Assembly (NCBI GenBank): GCA_020975725.1
Contig: QXJR01000015.1
Span: 248,001-312,000, forward strand
Direction: 5' to 3'
Length of the DNA: 64,000 nt
Origin: Picocystis sp. L7
Taxonomy: Eukaryota > Chlorophyta > Picocystophyceae > Picocystales > Picocystaceae
Part shown: in pieces, positions 61,136 through 64,000 of the stretch
Position numbering within the stretch: position 1 is the stretch's first letter
How the letters are laid out: each line of letters starts with the position of its first letter
Program-made: the position numbers and the translations under genes
The notes under the pieces: generated by a model
Told to the model about the DNA's origin: nothing
Database searches by the model: none
Seen by the model: the letters and a program-made list of their open reading frames with translations, nothing else

Positions 61136-62659
61136 TCAAGTGGGTGCCCTGATCTCACGCGTAACAGTTCTCATTGTCACAAATTCTTCTGCAGATGTAG
61201 GGTGGATCCCCACACATTGGTCAAATTCCTGTTTGGTTGCACCCATCTTCACAGCCACACCCACACCTTGCATCATCTCAGCAACATCTGCTCCGGCCAT
61301 GTGCACACCAACCACTTTTTGGGAAGCAGCATCAACAATCAGCTTCATGAACGTCTTTTCAGTTCTTCCGGTCAAGGTATGCTTCATGGGCTTGAACGTA
61401 GAGGAGTAAATGTCTACATCACCATACTTCTCGATCGCTTTTTCCTCCGTTAAACCTACAGTGGCTAAAGGAGGCTGAGAGAAAACTGCTGATGGAACAC
61501 AGTCGTAATCAGGTTTGGTGGGCGTGTTGTCGAAGACAGTCTTGACGAAAGCCATTCCTTCCATCAGCGCCACTGGGGTAAGATTCAGGCGATTCGTCAC
61601 GTCCCCGATTGCCCACACATTGTCCACATTCGTCTTTGAAAACTCATCCACCAACACCGCTCCAGTTTTTTCGTCGGTCTTGATCCCAACCGTCTCGAGA
61701 CCAATGTTACGGGTGTTGGGCCTCCTTCCTGTGGCAAACATGATTTTATCTGCCACTTCCTCCCCTTCATTGGTGTGCAGCGCAAACCGCCCATCTTCCA
61801 GCTTCTCAATTTTCTCTATACTGGCCTTGCCATGGTAATTGATGCCTTTTTCAACGGCCTGTTCCAAGATAAAATGACGGATCTCTTCGTCGAATCCTCG
61901 AAGAGGGTACTCTTGCCTGCAGAAGAGATGGACTTCTGACCCAAAACTGTTGAAGATACAGGCAAATTCAAGCCCAATGTATCCTCCTCCAATGATGCAA
62001 ATTTTCTTCGGGAGCTCCTCCAACTCAAGGGCATCATCGGAAACAATGCCGTGTTCACTACCCGGAATGGGCGGTACAAATGCTCTACCGCCGGTAGAGA
62101 CAAGGATGTTTTTCGTGGTGTACACTTTTCCATCAACATCCACGGAGTTGGGTCCGGCAATTTTGCCCCTCCCCTCCAGCAGCTTGACATCGGAACCATC
62201 CAGCAGGCGATGGTACACTCCATTCAGTCGATCAAGCTCTTTTCTCTTTGCAGTCATGAGGGTTTTCCAGTTGTGCTTGGGGGTCCCTTCGAGTTCCCAG
62301 CCGAAACCCTTGGCGTCTTCGAAATCTTCGCGGAAGTGGGACCCAAACACGAGCAGCTTCTTCGGCACGCATCCACGTATCACGCAGGTACCACCCACGC
62401 CTCCGTCCACATCGGATGCTTTGGCTGCGAAAGGCATCTCGCATATTGCCACGCGTGCTCCTTTTGCTGCGGCCATACGTGCAGCACGGACGCCTCCACT
62501 GCCCGCTCCGATGGTGATGAGATCGTAGTCGAACTCCTGGGTTCCCGAGGCCCCGACGTTGGCTTTGGCACTTGCATACGTCGTATTCAACGCTCTCGGA
62601 CGCCACTTGCGCAGCGGACGCGGTGCGACGGGCGTTCCGATGCAGGTGGCGCGCATCAT
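61136..62659 (-). CDS. GR: Glutathione reductase, plastid type
   Basis: This is a 507-residue protein. FDYDLITIGAGSGGVRAARM binds FAD, and GGTCVIRGCVPKK holds the redox-active Cys pair in the plant/cyanobacterial form. CIIGGGYIGLEFA binds NADPH and WAIGDVTNRLNLTPVALMEG closes the FAD site. The C-terminal interface ends with the HPTSAEEF motif, whose His is the catalytic base. It reduces GSSG to GSH with NADPH. The first 45 residues after MMRATCIG are basic and Ala/Ser/Thr-rich, as in a transit peptide; the upstream ATG at 62743 is in frame but would add acidic residues. Convergent with the TVP38-type gene, 55 bp apart. Confidence 0.96.
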   Translation of the reverse strand: MMRATCIGTPVAPRPLRKWRPRALNTTYASAKANVGASGTQEFDYDLITIGAGSGGVRAARMAAAKGARVAICEMPFAAKASDVDGGVGGTCVIRGCVPKKLLVFGSHFREDFEDAKGFGWELEGTPKHNWKTLMTAKRKELDRLNGVYHRLLDGSDVKLLEGRGKIAGPNSVDVDGKVYTTKNILVSTGGRAFVPPIPGSEHGIVSDDALELEELPKKICIIGGGYIGLEFACIFNSFGSEVHLFCRQEYPLRGFDEEIRHFILEQAVEKGINYHGKASIEKIEKLEDGRFALHTNEGEEVADKIMFATGRRPNTRNIGLETVGIKTDEKTGAVLVDEFSKTNVDNVWAIGDVTNRLNLTPVALMEGMAFVKTVFDNTPTKPDYDCVPSAVFSQPPLATVGLTEEKAIEKYGDVDIYSSTFKPMKHTLTGRTEKTFMKLIVDAASQKVVGVHMAGADVAEMMQGVGVAVKMGATKQEFDQCVGIHPTSAEEFVTMRTVTREIRAPT

Positions 62660-64000
62660 CGTGTGCTCGTCCTCGTTGTCTCTTTGTCTCCAACTGCCGT
62701 GTACAAATGTTCGTAAGGGGACATCCTTCGTTCCCTGGTTCATCCACTCCCTTTCAACCCAAACGGATGGGTTCGAGGGAATCCAACTCTCCCGGTCGGG
62801 TCCCCGCCCCTGCGCCAGTTTGTCTGGTGGGCGATCTCGCTTGGACCGGTTTTCCCTCCGTCATGCCCAAAGACGGACGATCCAAGCCCTAGCGGTTGGG
62901 TGAACGGGGTTGTGCCTGAGGTGATGCGTGTTCTTCATCCACAAGACTGGTTCTGAAACGATATTCCCTACATGCCACGGAAAATTGCTGCTCGGACAGG
63001 CCCGTGGGTCTGCAAGGTTCCACGTTGTGCAATCCGGTGAGCCGGATGTTGGAAGTCCATATCTGTGTCATCACGATCAATAATGCTTTGCAAGATTTTC
63101 TAGACCAAACCAGGTAGCCATCTCAATTAGGGTCCACCAAACCCGCTCGGGAGGCAAACTTCGCTACGCATCTCCCCAACCATGGATAGGAATGGGACAA
63201 AAACCATTTCAAAGAAAGATCGCAAGCGGTTGCACACATGAGATAAAATGCATGCACATGCTCGGCTTGACGGCGTTCCACTGCGCCTCTCCATTTCGGT
63301 CTCCGATCAAGCAAAAATCACTTGGTCTTCAAAAGTCACAACATGTACCCCGCAAGGGGTCAACACGGGGGACGCGGCTCTAGCATGTGAGAACCATATC
63401 ATCGGAAAGAGTATCAAAAATCATGTTGTACGGGGCCAAGCGCGTGCATAAGGGACCACGTGGTAGCGCGGGGGTATTTGAGACCCATCTACCCAACAGC
63501 GGCAAAGGGGTGCACCCCAACATGCCGGTAAACGATTCCCACCATCGAAGCAACATACATGGAGAGTGTGGTAAGACAAAAGACTCGCTAGACACCAAGG
63601 GGTCCCAAGACAAAATGTTGTGTTGGGTCCCTTAAGACGCAAGGGATCGTGGTGATTGTCACATGCGGATGGATGAAGGTGCCATTGAACGAATACGACA
63701 AATGCCCAAAAGCAAGCATGGCGGGCAAGGAAGCACTCCATAGAAGTCTGGAAAAGTAATCCGAAATCGGGCTTTGCCAAATGTATCCACTCGATCTTGT
63801 GAACAACTTACTCGAAATTTTGAAGAGGCAAATGTTCATGTTGCGCAATCAATGTATGACCCATGACCATCCACATCACAACAAAGAAACCATTTTCAAA
63901 GATCTTTGGTACAAACCGGATATGTAATGCGTAGCTCAAGAGTGTTGCTATATTGGTCGCATCAAGAGTAATGAATTACGCATGCAAACAAGGGAGGCGT
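62660..64000. other. Glutathione reductase leader, then no recognised gene to the window edge
   Basis: 62744-62900 has the GC-rich leader composition. From about 62950 to 64000 only short unconserved frames are present, with no RNA gene, repeat or mobile-element end that I can identify. Confidence 0.45.

Overview
The window is nuclear DNA from a gene-dense, intron-poor eukaryote, most likely a unicellular alga of the plant lineage. The grounds are a plastid-type glutathione reductase, a RadA/Sms protein, a DnaJ-ferredoxin fusion, a SOUL protein, a RanGAP with a plant-type (WPP-like) N-terminal domain, and an NDH-2-like/SelD fusion of the kind known from cyanobacteria and prasinophyte-type algae. 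Only two introns can be placed with confidence (in the PLAT-phosphatase gene and in INO1), both GT-AG. A prasinophyte-like green alga fits best, but a red alga or another algal lineage cannot be excluded from sequence alone.

Layout. 1-14 kb: VPS16 (partial), a KH protein, RadA, RanGAP, DnaJ-ferredoxin and TBCE. 15.1-20.4 kb: a complete PIF/Harbinger-type DNA transposon with perfect 32-bp inverted ends, a Myb/SANT gene, a DDE nuclease and a 99-copy 23-bp tandem array. It sits in the upstream region of a PLAT-PP2C fusion gene (21-22.6 kb). 22.6-37 kb: a gene-poor, AT-richer stretch holding a DNA-transposon relic, one whole and young Ty1/copia retrotransposon, two solo LTRs of the same family in the opposite orientation, and one small zinc-finger gene. 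37-43 kb: INO1, an RCHY1-type E3 ligase, a RENi-family SUMO-like-domain protein and a YIP1 protein. 43-46 kb: a second gene-poor stretch. 46-63 kb: a dense run with an unknown basic protein, a CLC antiporter, a degenerate MT-A70 protein, the NDH-2/SelD fusion, a CRIPT-OCRE fusion, a MYND/MSS51-like protein, an acyl-protein thioesterase with a SAP-like tail, a SOUL protein, a TVP38-type membrane protein and glutathione reductase. 63-64 kb: no recognisable gene.

Genes usually lie in divergent or convergent pairs. Their upstream regions are GC-rich and show a strand asymmetry: the sense strand is T/G/C-rich and A-poor before the presumed start of transcription, then A/G-rich in the 5' leader. 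This switch helps place promoters and argues against reading the long shadow ORFs in these leaders as genes.

The most notable items are the domain fusions (PLAT-PP2C, CRIPT-OCRE, thioesterase-SAP-like, NDH-2-SelD), the DDE transposon whose nuclease stop overlaps the start of an 806-codon repeat ORF, and the MT-A70 protein that has lost its DPPW motif.
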